Positions 42,047 through 49,941 are shown, counted from the first letter of the stretch. The stretch is 64,000 nt of DNA from Burkholderia sp. Bp9143 (GCF_003853645.1 NZ_QTPO01000011.1:1-64000), one strand, 5' to 3'. The notes: a model not told the origin generated them from the sequence alone. Translations and numbers: made by a program.

Positions 42047-42062
42047 CGGCACCGAACTTGCC
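42047..42062 (+). promoter_or_regulatory. Sigma-54 promoter for the 42106 gene
   Basis: CGGCACCGAACTTGCC, spacing correct with TTGC intact. Predicted start near 42074, leader about 32 nt. Confidence 0.72.
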
Positions 42063-42105
42063 GCATTCGGGCGATCGGCTTCCTTCAATCACATCGGAGA
42101 GCGAA

Positions 42106-42357
42106 ATGAACGCAGCTTCGAATGCGCGACAGACCCAGGATGCGGCTTCGACGGGCGAGGGCCGCGGCGGCGAGCAGCGAACCGTGGCGCCGACGCGCAC
42201 GCGGGCACGCGTGCGTGCGACAACGTCGCGCGGCGGCAAGCAGCGGACCGAACACGGCGGCACGAACGAGCCCGAGACGACGAGCGGGCGTGCGGAGACG
42301 GGCGACCCGCATTGGGAGGACGACGGCGGCGCGATGCCGCCGGAAGAGTGGTCGTGA
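42106..42357 (+). CDS. Small disordered Arg/Thr/Glu-rich protein (hypothetical)
   Basis: 83 aa with no hydrophobic core: MNAASNARQTQDAASTGEGR, RTRARVRATTSRGGKQRTEHGG, and an acidic end WEDDGGAMPPEEWS. The EPETTSGRAETGDPHWEDDGG tail is typical of small Burkholderia stress peptides. GGAGAGCGA precedes the ATG. Expression is supported mainly by its sigma-54 promoter. Confidence 0.65.
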   Translation: MNAASNARQTQDAASTGEGRGGEQRTVAPTRTRARVRATTSRGGKQRTEHGGTNEPETTSGRAETGDPHWEDDGGAMPPEEWS

Positions 42358-42383
42358 CGTCGCCGCGCAAAATCGATCATTGA

Positions 42384-42399
42384 CGGCACGTTCCGTGCG
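42384..42399 (+). promoter_or_regulatory. Orphan sigma-54-like site upstream of ars
   Basis: CGGCACGTTCCGTGCG: correct GG-N10-GC spacing. No gene starts within 140 nt; arsR follows at 42542. It may be left over from a gene displaced by the ars operon. Confidence 0.5.
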
Positions 42400-42522
42400 C
42401 AAACCGATTACGGGCGTACAAAAACGATCATGCGCGGGCCGATTTGCACAAGATCGATTACGTAGCAGGAATCAAGGGGGCAATCATCGGCAACCTGCGC
42501 GCCGCTTTCCATCGCTTCCATA

Positions 42523-42540
42523 TTTCGAGTATTATCGAAA
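42523..42540. promoter_or_regulatory. ArsR operator
   Basis: Perfect inverted repeat TTTCGA-N6-TCGAAA directly abutting the arsR start (42542). Position and shape fit autorepression by ArsR released by arsenite. Confidence 0.7.
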
Positions 42541-42541
42541 C

Positions 42542-42877
42542 ATGGAAACGAACCAGACCATCGCCGCACTTGCGGCCCTCGCGCACGAGTCGCGCCTCGC
42601 CGTCTTCCGCGCGCTCGTGCAGGCCGGCCCGTCGGGCCTGGCGGCCGGGCAGATCGCGACGCTGCTCGACGTGCCGCCGTCGTCGCTGTCGTTTCATCTG
42701 AAGGAACTGGCCCACGCGCAGCTCGTCACGAGCCGCCAGGAAGGCCGCTTCGTGTTTTATTGCGCGAACTTCGCGACGATGAACGGGCTCATCGGCTACC
42801 TCACCGAGAACTGCTGCGGCGGCAATCCGTGCTCGCCGGCTTCCGCCTGTTCGACCTCCTGTTCCGACCCAACGTAA
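42542..42877 (+). CDS. arsR: ArsR-family arsenite-responsive repressor
   Basis: 111 aa winged HTH: METNQTIAALAALAHESRLAVFRAL, QIATLLDVPPSSLSFHLKELAHAQLV (recognition helix) and RFVFYCANF. The C-terminal tail has a Cys cluster CCGGNPCSPASACSTSC, which offers thiols for As(III)/Sb(III), as in ArsR variants whose metalloid site is C-terminal rather than in the DNA-binding helix. First gene of the ars operon and, given the palindrome at its start, autoregulated. Confidence 0.93.
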   Translation: METNQTIAALAALAHESRLAVFRALVQAGPSGLAAGQIATLLDVPPSSLSFHLKELAHAQLVTSRQEGRFVFYCANFATMNGLIGYLTENCCGGNPCSPASACSTSCSDPT

Positions 42878-42899
42878 GCACACGTTCACGCCCCCGCCG

Positions 42900-43394
42900 A
42901 TGACCACCAACGTCCTGATCCTCTGTACCCACAACTCCGCGCGCAGCGTGCTCGCGGAGGGCATGCTCAACCACTGGGCCGCGAAGCTCGGCCGCGACGT
43001 GCGCGCCTACAGCGCCGGCAGCGCGCCGAGCGGCCGGCTCAATCCGTTCGCGCTGGACGCGCTGACGCGCGCCGGCGTCGACGTCACCGGATACCGCAGC
43101 AAGAGCTGGGACGAATTCGTCGGCGACCACGCGCCGGAAATGCGCATCGTCATCACGGTATGCGACAGCGCGGCCGCGGAGACGTGCCCGTACTGGCCCG
43201 GCAGTCCGGTGAAAGTCCATTGGGGCTACGCCGATCCGTCGAACGCGGCGGGCGGCGATGCGGGCAAGCAGCTCGCGTTCGAACTGACGCGCGAGGCGCT
43301 CGGCTTCCGGATGCTGCAGCTGCTCGCGCTGCCGCTCGAGCGCATGAGCGACACCGAACTGCAGGCGGCATTGGTCGCCATCTCCCGTAACTGA
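42900..43394 (+). CDS. arsC: Arsenate reductase, low-molecular-weight phosphatase type
   Basis: 164 aa. The P-loop CTHNSARS (Cys9) is near the N-terminus, with DEFVGDHAPEMRIVITVCDSAAAETCPYWPG in outline and a terminal helical half. This is the LMW-PTP fold of ArsC enzymes. It reduces arsenate to arsenite for export by Acr3. It sits 22 nt after arsR. Confidence 0.93.
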   Translation: MTTNVLILCTHNSARSVLAEGMLNHWAAKLGRDVRAYSAGSAPSGRLNPFALDALTRAGVDVTGYRSKSWDEFVGDHAPEMRIVITVCDSAAAETCPYWPGSPVKVHWGYADPSNAAGGDAGKQLAFELTREALGFRMLQLLALPLERMSDTELQAALVAISRN

Positions 43395-43460
43395 GCGGTC
43401 GCACGGCGGCATGCGTGAACCGGCGTGCCGCGTGCCTTTCTCCAGCCCGAATCCTGTCCG

Positions 43461-44531
43461 ATGAACACATCCAACGTCATCCCGCCTCGCCACGCCGCTG
43501 CCAGGCCCGCGATCAACTTCTTCGAACGCTACCTGACGGTCTGGGTCGCGCTGTGCATCGTCGCCGGCATCGCGCTCGGCCAGGTGCTGCCCGGCCTGTT
43601 CCAGCGGATCGGCCGCATCGAGTACGCGCAGGTCAACCTGCCGGTCGGGCTGCTGATCTGGGTGATGATCGTGCCGATGCTCGTGAAGGTGGACTTCGGC
43701 GCGCTGCATGAAGTGCGCCAGCACGTGAAGGGGATCGGCGTCACGCTCGTCGTGAACTGGCTCGTCAAGCCGTTCTCGATGGCGTTGCTCGGCTGGCTGT
43801 TCATCCGGCAGCTGTTCGCGCCGATGCTGCCGGCCGACCAGCTCGACAGCTATATCGCCGGCCTGATCCTGCTGGCCGCCGCGCCGTGCACGGCGATGGT
43901 GTTCGTGTGGAGCCGGCTCACGGGCGGCGATCCGCTGTTCACGCTGTCGCAGGTCGCGCTGAACGACAGCATCATGGTGATCGCGTTCGCGCCGCTGGTC
44001 GGGCTGCTGCTCGGGATGTCCGCGATTACCGTGCCGTGGGCGACGCTGCTTACCTCGGTGGTGCTCTACATCGTGATTCCAGTGATCCTCGCGCAGATCT
44101 GGCGCAAGCGGCTGCTGCGCAACGGACAGGCCGCGTTCGATGCCGCGATGGCGAAGATCGGCCCGTGGTCGATCGCCGCGCTGCTCGCGACGCTCGTGCT
44201 GCTGTTCGCGTTCCAGGGCGAAGCGATCCTGAAGCAGCCGCTGGTGATCGCATTGCTCGCGGTGCCGATCCTGATCCAGGTGTTCTTCAATGCGGCGCTC
44301 GCGTACTGGCTCAATCGCGCGGTGGGCGAGAAGCACAACGTCGCGTGCCCGTCCGCGCTGATCGGCGCGTCCAATTTCTTCGAGCTCGCCGTCGCGGCCG
44401 CGATCAGCCTGTTCGGTTTTCACTCCGGCGCGGCGCTGGCGACCGTCGTCGGCGTGCTGATCGAAGTGCCGGTCATGCTGCTGGTGGTGCGCATCGTGAA
44501 CCGGTCGAAGGGCTGGTACGAGCGTGCCTGA
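43461..44531 (+). CDS. acr3: Acr3-type arsenite efflux transporter
   Basis: 356 aa from the ATG at 43461, with about ten membrane helices. Acr3 hallmarks: ERYLTVWVALCIVAGIALGQ near the start, GLLIWVMIVPMLVKVDFGAL, AAAPCTAMVFVWSRLTGGDP (with the transport Cys) and ALIGASNFFELAVAAAISLFG. Exports arsenite (and weakly antimonite) from the cytoplasm. Some annotations would name it arsB, but the sequence is Acr3-type. Confidence 0.93.
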   Translation: MNTSNVIPPRHAAARPAINFFERYLTVWVALCIVAGIALGQVLPGLFQRIGRIEYAQVNLPVGLLIWVMIVPMLVKVDFGALHEVRQHVKGIGVTLVVNWLVKPFSMALLGWLFIRQLFAPMLPADQLDSYIAGLILLAAAPCTAMVFVWSRLTGGDPLFTLSQVALNDSIMVIAFAPLVGLLLGMSAITVPWATLLTSVVLYIVIPVILAQIWRKRLLRNGQAAFDAAMAKIGPWSIAALLATLVLLFAFQGEAILKQPLVIALLAVPILIQVFFNAALAYWLNRAVGEKHNVACPSALIGASNFFELAVAAAISLFGFHSGAALATVVGVLIEVPVMLLVVRIVNRSKGWYERA

Positions 44532-44552
44532 GCCAACCACGGAAATCCATTC

Positions 44553-45275
44553 ATGACTGACCGACTGACCGATCTGCCGCAACTCGATCCTGAACTCTTC
44601 CGCGTGCCGGACGCGAGCTGCTTGCGGCCGGCATCGCCGTCCACCCATCCGCCGCGTCTTCTGCTGCTGTACGGCTCGCTGCGCGAGCGTTCGTTCAGCC
44701 GGCTGCTGGTCGAGGAAGCCGAGCGCCTGCTTACGGCGATGGGCGCCGAGGTGCGCGTGTTCAATCCGAGCGGCCTGCCGCTACCCGACGATGCGCCGGA
44801 GAGCCATCCGAAGGTCGTCGAACTGCGCGAGCTGGTGCTGTGGTCGGAAGGGATGGTGTGGTGCTCGCCGGAGCGGCACGGCGCGATGACGGGGATCATG
44901 AAATCGCAGATCGACTGGATTCCGCTGTCGGTCGGCGCCGTGCGGCCGACCCAGGGCAAGACGCTCGCGGTGATGCAGGTCAGCGGCGGCTCGCAGTCGT
45001 TCAACGCGGTGAACCAGATGCGCGTGCTGGGCCGCTGGATGCGCATGCTGACGATCCCGAACCAGTCGTCGGTGGCCAAGGCGTTCATGGAATTCGACGA
45101 AGCGGGGCGGATGAAGCCGTCGGCCTATTACGATCGCGTCGTCGACGTGATGGAGGAACTGGTCAAGTTCACGCTGCTCACGCGCGACATCGGCCCGTAT
45201 CTGGTCGATCGGTACAGCGAGCGCAAGGAAAGCGCGGAGGCGTTGTCGAAGCGGGTGAATCAGCGCGGGATCTGA
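44553..45275 (+). CDS. arsH: ArsH organoarsenical/NADPH-dependent FMN oxidoreductase
   Basis: 240 aa. Flavodoxin-like with the FMN phosphate loop [44 protein letters not shown] and [21 protein letters not shown], all characteristic of ArsH. ArsH oxidises trivalent methyl- and aromatic arsenicals with NADPH. 21 nt after acr3. Confidence 0.94.
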   Translation: MTDRLTDLPQLDPELFRVPDASCLRPASPSTHPPRLLLLYGSLRERSFSRLLVEEAERLLTAMGAEVRVFNPSGLPLPDDAPESHPKVVELRELVLWSEGMVWCSPERHGAMTGIMKSQIDWIPLSVGAVRPTQGKTLAVMQVSGGSQSFNAVNQMRVLGRWMRMLTIPNQSSVAKAFMEFDEAGRMKPSAYYDRVVDVMEELVKFTLLTRDIGPYLVDRYSERKESAEALSKRVNQRGI

Positions 45276-45314
45276 ACCGTACCGGTGCCGCCGAACCAAT
45301 CGGGAGTCGATGTC

Positions 45315-45743
45315 ATGCAACTTCGCTCTGCAGCGTTGGCCGACCTGGCCGCGATCGAGGCATTGCTTCGCGCGTCGAACCTGCCTGTCGCGGGTGTCGC
45401 GGAGCACCTCGGAAACTTCATCGTGCTCGCCGATCCGCCTGACGTGACCGGATGCGGCGGTATCGAATATTACGAAGACTTCGCGTTGATTCGGTCGATT
45501 GCCGTCGCATCGCATGCGCAAGGGAACGGCCTCGGTCGCGCGATCGTTGCGCGGCTGATCGCGGCGTGCCGCGCTCGCGCCGTCCGGTCGATCGGGTTAC
45601 TGACGACGACCGCGGAAGACTATTTCACCGGTTTTGGTTTCGTGCCCGTTGCCCGCGAGGATGTCCCGCGGCCGCTGCTGGCGTCGAGCCAGTTTCAAGG
45701 CGTATGTCCGGACGCGGCCACGGCGATGTTGTTGGCGTGTTGA
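45315..45743 (+). CDS. arsN2: GNAT acetyltransferase, ArsN2 type
   Basis: 142 aa from the ATG at 45315. GNAT fold with LRSAALADLAAIEALLRASNLP and the acetyl-CoA loop SHAQGNGLGRAIVARLI; the C-terminus SSQFQGVCPDAATAMLLA carries the ArsN2-type F-x-x-x-CP motif. ArsN-type enzymes acetylate arsenical compounds such as arsinothricin-like molecules (established for ArsN1; ArsN2 substrate less clear). Last gene of the ars operon. Confidence 0.82.
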   Translation: MQLRSAALADLAAIEALLRASNLPVAGVAEHLGNFIVLADPPDVTGCGGIEYYEDFALIRSIAVASHAQGNGLGRAIVARLIAACRARAVRSIGLLTTTAEDYFTGFGFVPVAREDVPRPLLASSQFQGVCPDAATAMLLAC

Positions 45744-45808
45744 GCGGACTTGCTGGAACGCAGCGAGAAGGTGGGTCTCGGGTGCCACCCGTCTTTGCAC
45801 CAAATCGA

Positions 45809-45967
45809 TTACGGCTGCGGGCCCTTCGTATCGGTTGCCACGAGCACCGCGACCGGCAATGCCGCAAGACACCGATCGAGCCGCATCGTGCCGTCCGGCG
45901 CCTCGATACGCACCAGTAACCGAGGGCCGTTCCGGCGAGTTCGTCGGTTCGCATCGGCAAGCTCCAT
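45809..45967 (-). CDS. Short hypothetical protein downstream of the EEP gene
   Basis: 52 aa with good third-position GC: MELADANRRTRRNGPRLLVR, IEAPDGTMRLDRCLAALPVA and VLVATDTKGPQP. No family recognised; no strong ribosome site. Support comes from a sigma-54-type sequence (45997-46012) on the same strand 30 nt upstream of the ATG. Could equally be the 3' part of a deleted gene. Confidence 0.4.
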   Translation of the reverse strand: MELADANRRTRRNGPRLLVRIEAPDGTMRLDRCLAALPVAVLVATDTKGPQP

Positions 45968-45990
45968 GAGGTTCCGTCAGGCCGGGGCGC

Positions 45991-46590
45991 TCAGCGCGCA
46001 AGCGGCGTGCCCGGTGTTGCACGCATCCTCGCGACGAGCGGATAGTGATCCGACGCGTGCCGCGCGCGCACGCTGCGATGTACGTTGACATCGACCAGCA
46101 GTTCACCCGGATGGATCCAGATACGGTCGAGCGAAAACACCGGGTACAGCGTCGGGAACGTGCGCGGCGCCGGTGCGCGGCGGAACCGCGTGACGAGCGC
46201 CTGCAGCGCGCGGCCGCGCACGAACCACGCGTTGATGCCGCCCATCAGGATCACCGGCATCGCGCCGGTGCCGAACGCGGCGAGCAGCCGCTGCACGTGC
46301 GCGCTGCGTTCGTTCGCCGACAGCCCGAGGTGGGTCACGACCACGCGCAGCGTGCCCGCGCCGCTGTCGGGATCGCCGTGCGCGGCCACGATCTCGTGGA
46401 TGCCTTGCGCGATCGTCGCGGACGCGTTGGCGATCCTGATCCGGTCGAGCCAGCCGCATTCGGCGTGATGACACGCGAGCCACGCACGCAGCGCGCCGAC
46501 CACCTGGCTGGTCGTGAGCCACGCGCCGCCGCGCATGCGCGCGGCCAGCTGGCTCGTCACGAGGTAGGAGAGCAGGTCGGTCTGGGTCAC
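45991..46590 (-). CDS. Chimeric endonuclease/exonuclease/phosphatase-family protein, probably inactive
   Basis: 199 aa from a GTG whose codon overlaps the mgtC stop (GTGA). Residues 1 to about 72 (LLSYLVTSQLAARMRGGAWL, GWLDRIRIANASATIAQGIH) do not look like the EEP fold. From about 78 it is the C-terminal half of an EEP phosphodiesterase: TLRVVVTHLGLSANERSAHV, MPVILMGGINAWFV, FPTLYPVFSLDRIWI and HASDHYPLV. The expected MGDIN has become MGGIN, losing the catalytic Asp, and the N-terminal Asn/Glu metal site is absent. Looks like an in-frame recombination product. Translationally coupled to mgtC. Confidence 0.7.
   Translation of the reverse strand: MTQTDLLSYLVTSQLAARMRGGAWLTTSQVVGALRAWLACHHAECGWLDRIRIANASATIAQGIHEIVAAHGDPDSGAGTLRVVVTHLGLSANERSAHVQRLLAAFGTGAMPVILMGGINAWFVRGRALQALVTRFRRAPAPRTFPTLYPVFSLDRIWIHPGELLVDVNVHRSVRARHASDHYPLVARMRATPGTPLAR
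45997..46012 (-). promoter_or_regulatory. Sigma-54-like promoter inside the EEP 3' end
   Basis: Minus strand GGGCACGCCGCTTGCG with correct spacing, partly within the last EEP codons. Predicted start near 45986, 19 nt before the 45967 ATG. Confidence 0.5.
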
Positions 46591-47282
46591 GCGAGACTCC
46601 TTGTCGAGGTGTCGGGATGACAGGTCCGCACACCGGCGATGCTTTGCAGCGCCTCGCAGATCGCCGCAAATTCCGCGCCGCTCGTGCGCGAGAACGACAC
46701 CGAGATGTCGTCGGTATCCGGATCGTCGTCCGACTGCTGGACGATGAACCGCTTCACGCGCACGCGGCCGGTGCCGAGCGTGTCGTGCAGCGCGCCGAGC
46801 GTCAGGCCGCCGCGCTCGACGACGAGCCGCAGCGTGCGCTGCTGCCGCTGCGCGATGAAGCGGTGCTCGAGCGGCTTCACGCCCGCGAGGATCACGAGCA
46901 CGATCGCCGTCGCGCCGAGCGCCGCGACATACATGCCGCCGCCCGCTGCCAGACCGACGCCCGCCACCGCCCACAGGCTCGCGGCCGTCGTCAGCCCGCG
47001 CACGACTTCGCCGCGCAGCAGGATCGAGCCGGCGCCGAGAAAGCCGATGCCCGATACCACCTGCGCGGCGACCCGCGACGGATCGAGCACGACGCCGTTC
47101 TGCCCGCGCACATCCTCGAAGCCGAACGTGGAAACCAGCATCACGAGGGCCGAGCCGACGCACACCAGCATGTGCGTGCGCAATCCGGCCGCCCAGTTGA
47201 GCCGCTCGCGTTCGAGTCCGATCACGCTGCCGAGCAGCGCGGCGAGCAGCAGGCGTCCGAGGAGTTCGATATGGCCGATCAT
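46587..47282 (-). CDS. mgtC: MgtC/SapB family membrane protein
   Basis: 231 aa from the ATG at 47282 (AAGGAGG 6 nt upstream). Membrane N-terminal half with the MgtC signature RLLLAALLGSVIGLERERLNWAAGLRTHMLVCVGSALVM in outline, SGIGFLGAGSILLRGEVVRGLTTAASLW in outline, and GGGMYVAALGATAIVLVIL. The C-terminal soluble ACT-like domain (about 145-231) has SVSFSRTSGAEFAAICEALQ. MgtC supports growth at low Mg2+ and modulates the F-type ATPase in intracellular pathogens. A strong sigma-54 promoter at 47336-47351 precedes it. Confidence 0.93.
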   Translation of the reverse strand: MIGHIELLGRLLLAALLGSVIGLERERLNWAAGLRTHMLVCVGSALVMLVSTFGFEDVRGQNGVVLDPSRVAAQVVSGIGFLGAGSILLRGEVVRGLTTAASLWAVAGVGLAAGGGMYVAALGATAIVLVILAGVKPLEHRFIAQRQQRTLRLVVERGGLTLGALHDTLGTGRVRVKRFIVQQSDDDPDTDDISVSFSRTSGAEFAAICEALQSIAGVRTCHPDTSTRSLA

Positions 47283-47335
47283 CGTGGCCTCCTTATTTTG
47301 TCGGGTGTTCTGGAGCGTTCGATGCTCAAAAGGGA

Positions 47336-47351
47336 CGCAAGGCGCGTGCCG
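47336..47351 (-). promoter_or_regulatory. Sigma-54 promoter for mgtC
   Basis: Minus strand CGGCACGCGCCTTGCG, near-consensus. Predicted start near 47325, leader about 43 nt. Confidence 0.77.
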
Positions 47352-47365
47352 GGCCGGCCGATACC

Positions 47366-47381
47366 GGGCACGGCGCGTGCG
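47366..47381 (+). promoter_or_regulatory. Sigma-54-like promoter for the 47463 gene
   Basis: GGGCACGGCGCGTGCG with correct spacing, divergent from the mgtC promoter 15 nt away. Predicted start near 47393, leader about 70 nt. -12 element GTGC is weaker. Confidence 0.55.
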
Positions 47382-47462
47382 CACGGGGCCCGCGGCGCGC
47401 GCGGCGATCATGCGGCGCGCATTTTTTGCATCGCCATCGCAGATAAGTACAAGGGGGCCAGG

Positions 47463-47705
47463 ATGCAACATCAACCGGACGCACAGGTTCGCGACCCGTA
47501 TCGCGGTCACGAGATTCGCGTATGGGCGCGGTGCAACGAACGCGGCGCGTGGGACGTCGAGGTGCAGGTGTATGTCGACGGCGCGCGCATCGAGCTGATC
47601 GTGCCGGAGCCGGCCGGTCTCGAATGGCCGACCGAGGACGAGGCGCTGCGGGCGGGCGTCGAGCGCGGGCGCTATCTGGTGGACAAGCGGGTCGACGACG
47701 ATTGA
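47463..47705 (+). CDS. Small hypothetical protein divergent from mgtC
   Basis: 80 aa: MQHQPDAQVRDPYRGHEIRVWARC, GAWDVEVQVYVDGARIELIVPEPAGLEWPTEDEALRAGV in outline, ending YLVDKRVDDD. Soluble beta-rich protein of the kind common in Burkholderia stress loci; no named domain. A purine-rich AAGGGGGCCAGG precedes the ATG. Likely the right-hand end of the sigma-54 island. Confidence 0.72.
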   Translation: MQHQPDAQVRDPYRGHEIRVWARCNERGAWDVEVQVYVDGARIELIVPEPAGLEWPTEDEALRAGVERGRYLVDKRVDDD

Positions 47706-47842
47706 GCCGGCGCGATCCGGCCGGCGCGGCGCTTGCGCATGTTCGCGGCCGGACGATCGGGAACTGTCCGGACGCGGGTCCGAAGGGACTGAATCCGACG
47801 AAGGGGGGCGGCGATCCGGGCGATGCGGGTCAGGCGAATGGC

Positions 47843-48517
47843 CTACGGCCGCGCCGCAATCTCGTCCAGATGCCACAGCAGATCCGCCGGATCGTCATAC
47901 ACGCGCAGCGCGCCCGCGCGTTCCAGCTCGTCGCTGCCGTAACCGCCCGACAGCAACCCGACGCCCAGCGCACGGCAGCGGCTCGCGGCGAGCATGTCCC
48001 AGATGCTGTCGCCGACCACGACCGTATGCTCGATCGGCACGTTCAGCTTCGCGGCGGCGGTCAGGAACAGGTCGGGGTCCGGCTTCGCATACTTGACCTG
48101 GTCGCGCGTGACGACCACGTTCCTCGCCGGATCGACGCCGAGCGCTTCGAGATTGATCGCGGCGGTTTCCATCCGTCCGCTCGTCGCGATCGCCCAGCGG
48201 ATGCCCGCGTTCGACAGCGCGGCCAGCAGCTCGCGCGCGCCCGGCAGCGGCCGGACCTGCGCGCGCAGCCGCTGGTATGCGGCCGCATGCAGCCGAGCGA
48301 GCCGTTCGACGCGCTCGGCGTCGATGTCGCCGGCCGTCTCGCGCAGCAGCTGGTTCAGGAACAGGCCGCCGCTCATCCCGATCTTGCGGTGGATGCGCCA
48401 CACCGACAGCTCGATGCCTTCCGCATCGAGCGCTTCCTTCCACGCGAGCACGTGCTGATAGACGCTGTCGACGAGCGTGCCGTCGAGATCGAACAGAAAC
48501 GACGTTTCAATGCGCAT
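47843..48517 (-). CDS. HAD-superfamily hydrolase (phosphoglycolate phosphatase-like)
   Basis: 224 aa. HAD motif I FLFDLDGTLVDSVYQHVLAW (nucleophile Asp10), motif II IRWAIATSGRMETA, motif III Lys in VKYAKPDPDLFL, motif IV VVVGDSIWDMLAA. A helical cap (about 20-85) makes it subfamily I. Likely a small sugar-phosphate or phosphoglycolate phosphatase; substrate unknown. Stands alone, divergent from the MFS gene. Confidence 0.92.
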   Translation of the reverse strand: MRIETSFLFDLDGTLVDSVYQHVLAWKEALDAEGIELSVWRIHRKIGMSGGLFLNQLLRETAGDIDAERVERLARLHAAAYQRLRAQVRPLPGARELLAALSNAGIRWAIATSGRMETAAINLEALGVDPARNVVVTRDQVKYAKPDPDLFLTAAAKLNVPIEHTVVVGDSIWDMLAASRCRALGVGLLSGGYGSDELERAGALRVYDDPADLLWHLDEIAARP

Positions 48518-48643
48518 GTGAATCTCCTGGCCCGATGGTGTTCGGGCGAATCGTCCGTCAAACCCAATTCGTCACATTATCGGCGCATGGCCGTGTCATC
48601 GCCATGTCGCGGCGATGCGGCCCGCCACGGCGTGTCATATGCC

Positions 48644-48654
48644 GCTGGTACAAT
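48644..48654 (+). promoter_or_regulatory. Extended -10 promoter for the MFS gene
   Basis: TGGTACAAT (TGn-TACAAT, 48646-48654), an extended -10 element about 55 nt before the MFS ATG; -35 region weak. Confidence 0.5.
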
Positions 48655-48709
48655 CGCGCCGATGCGCCGGGCCGGCTGCCCGCGCACCCAACCTTCGTCG
48701 AATTCCCGT

Positions 48710-49894
48710 ATGGCAACCCCGGACGCCGTCAGTTCCGAACAGTCGTGGTGGGGCGTTCTGGCCCTGGCACTCACTGCCTTCATCTTCAATACCACCGAGT
48801 TCGTGCCCGTCGCGCTGCTGAGCGCGATCGGCGACAGCCTGCAGATGCAGCCGACCGCCGTCGGCCTGATGCTGACGATCTACGCGTGGGCCGTCGCCGT
48901 GGTGTCGCTGCCGCTGACGTTCGTCACGCGTCACGTCGAGCGCCGCAAGCTGCTGAGCTGCGCGTTGCTGGTGTTCGTCGGCAGCCATGTCGTCACCGGC
49001 GTCGCGTGGAATTTCACGGTGCTGATGATCGGCCGGCTCGGCATCGCGTGCGCGCACGCGGTGTTCTGGTCGATTTCCGTCCCGCTGGCCGTGCGCCTCG
49101 CGCCGAGCGACCGGAAAAGCCGCGCGTTGAGCCTGCTCGCGATGGGCTCGGCGATCGCGATGGTCGCCGGCATTCCGCTCGGACGCGTGATCGGCGAGGC
49201 GCTCGGCTGGCGCGACACGTTCCTCGTGATCGGCGGCGCGGCGGCCGTCGCGCTGCTATTGCTGCGCGCGACGTTGCCGACACTCCCCAGCCAGGGCGCC
49301 GGGTCGCTGTCCAGCATCGGTACGTTTCTCAGGAAGCCCGCGCTCGTGACGCTGTATGCGATCACCGTGCTGGTCGTATCCGCGCATTTCACGTCGTACA
49401 CGTACATCGAGCCGTTCGTGCAGAGCGTCAATCATGCGAGCAGCAGCCGGATTACCTACGTGCTGATCCTGTTCGGCGTCGCCGGCATGCCGGCCGCGAT
49501 CTGCTTCAACCGCGTGTTTCCGGAGCGGCCGGCCGACTTCCTGCTCGCGTCGATCATCGCGTTGTCGGCCTGTCTGCTGATCCTGTTCCCGAGCGCGCTG
49601 AACATCGTCACGCTGTCGGTTCACACGCTGGTGTGGGGCGGCGCGATCGTCTGCTTCGGTCTCGCGATGCAGGCGTGGGTGCTGAAGCTGGCACCGGAGG
49701 CGACCGATCTCGCGGTGTCGATCTTTTCCGGGCTGTACAACGTCGGGATCGGCGCCGGCGCGCTGCTCGGCAACCATATCGCCGGAGCGTTCGGACTGCC
49801 GTGGATCGGCACGTTCGGCGGGGTGGTCGGAATCTTCTCGGCCGGGATCGCGTGGGCCGCGTTGCGGCTGCACGAGCGGCGGGCGTTGGCGTAG
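48710..49894 (+). CDS. MFS sugar efflux transporter (SotB-like)
   Basis: 394 aa from the ATG at 48710, twelve membrane helices. Pattern of the SotB/YdeA sugar-efflux branch: ALTAFIFNTTEFVPVALLSAIGDSL near residue 20, GLMLTIYAWAVAVVSLPLTF, and SISVPLAVRLAPSDRKSRALSLLAMGSAIAMV in outline. These export sugars, IPTG-like compounds or drugs by proton antiport. Single-gene unit. Confidence 0.88.
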   Translation: MATPDAVSSEQSWWGVLALALTAFIFNTTEFVPVALLSAIGDSLQMQPTAVGLMLTIYAWAVAVVSLPLTFVTRHVERRKLLSCALLVFVGSHVVTGVAWNFTVLMIGRLGIACAHAVFWSISVPLAVRLAPSDRKSRALSLLAMGSAIAMVAGIPLGRVIGEALGWRDTFLVIGGAAAVALLLLRATLPTLPSQGAGSLSSIGTFLRKPALVTLYAITVLVVSAHFTSYTYIEPFVQSVNHASSSRITYVLILFGVAGMPAAICFNRVFPERPADFLLASIIALSACLLILFPSALNIVTLSVHTLVWGGAIVCFGLAMQAWVLKLAPEATDLAVSIFSGLYNVGIGAGALLGNHIAGAFGLPWIGTFGGVVGIFSAGIAWAALRLHERRALA

Positions 49895-49941
49895 CGTGCC
49901 GCTTCATCCGCCATGCCGGCGATAACGCCGCGATCGCGGCG

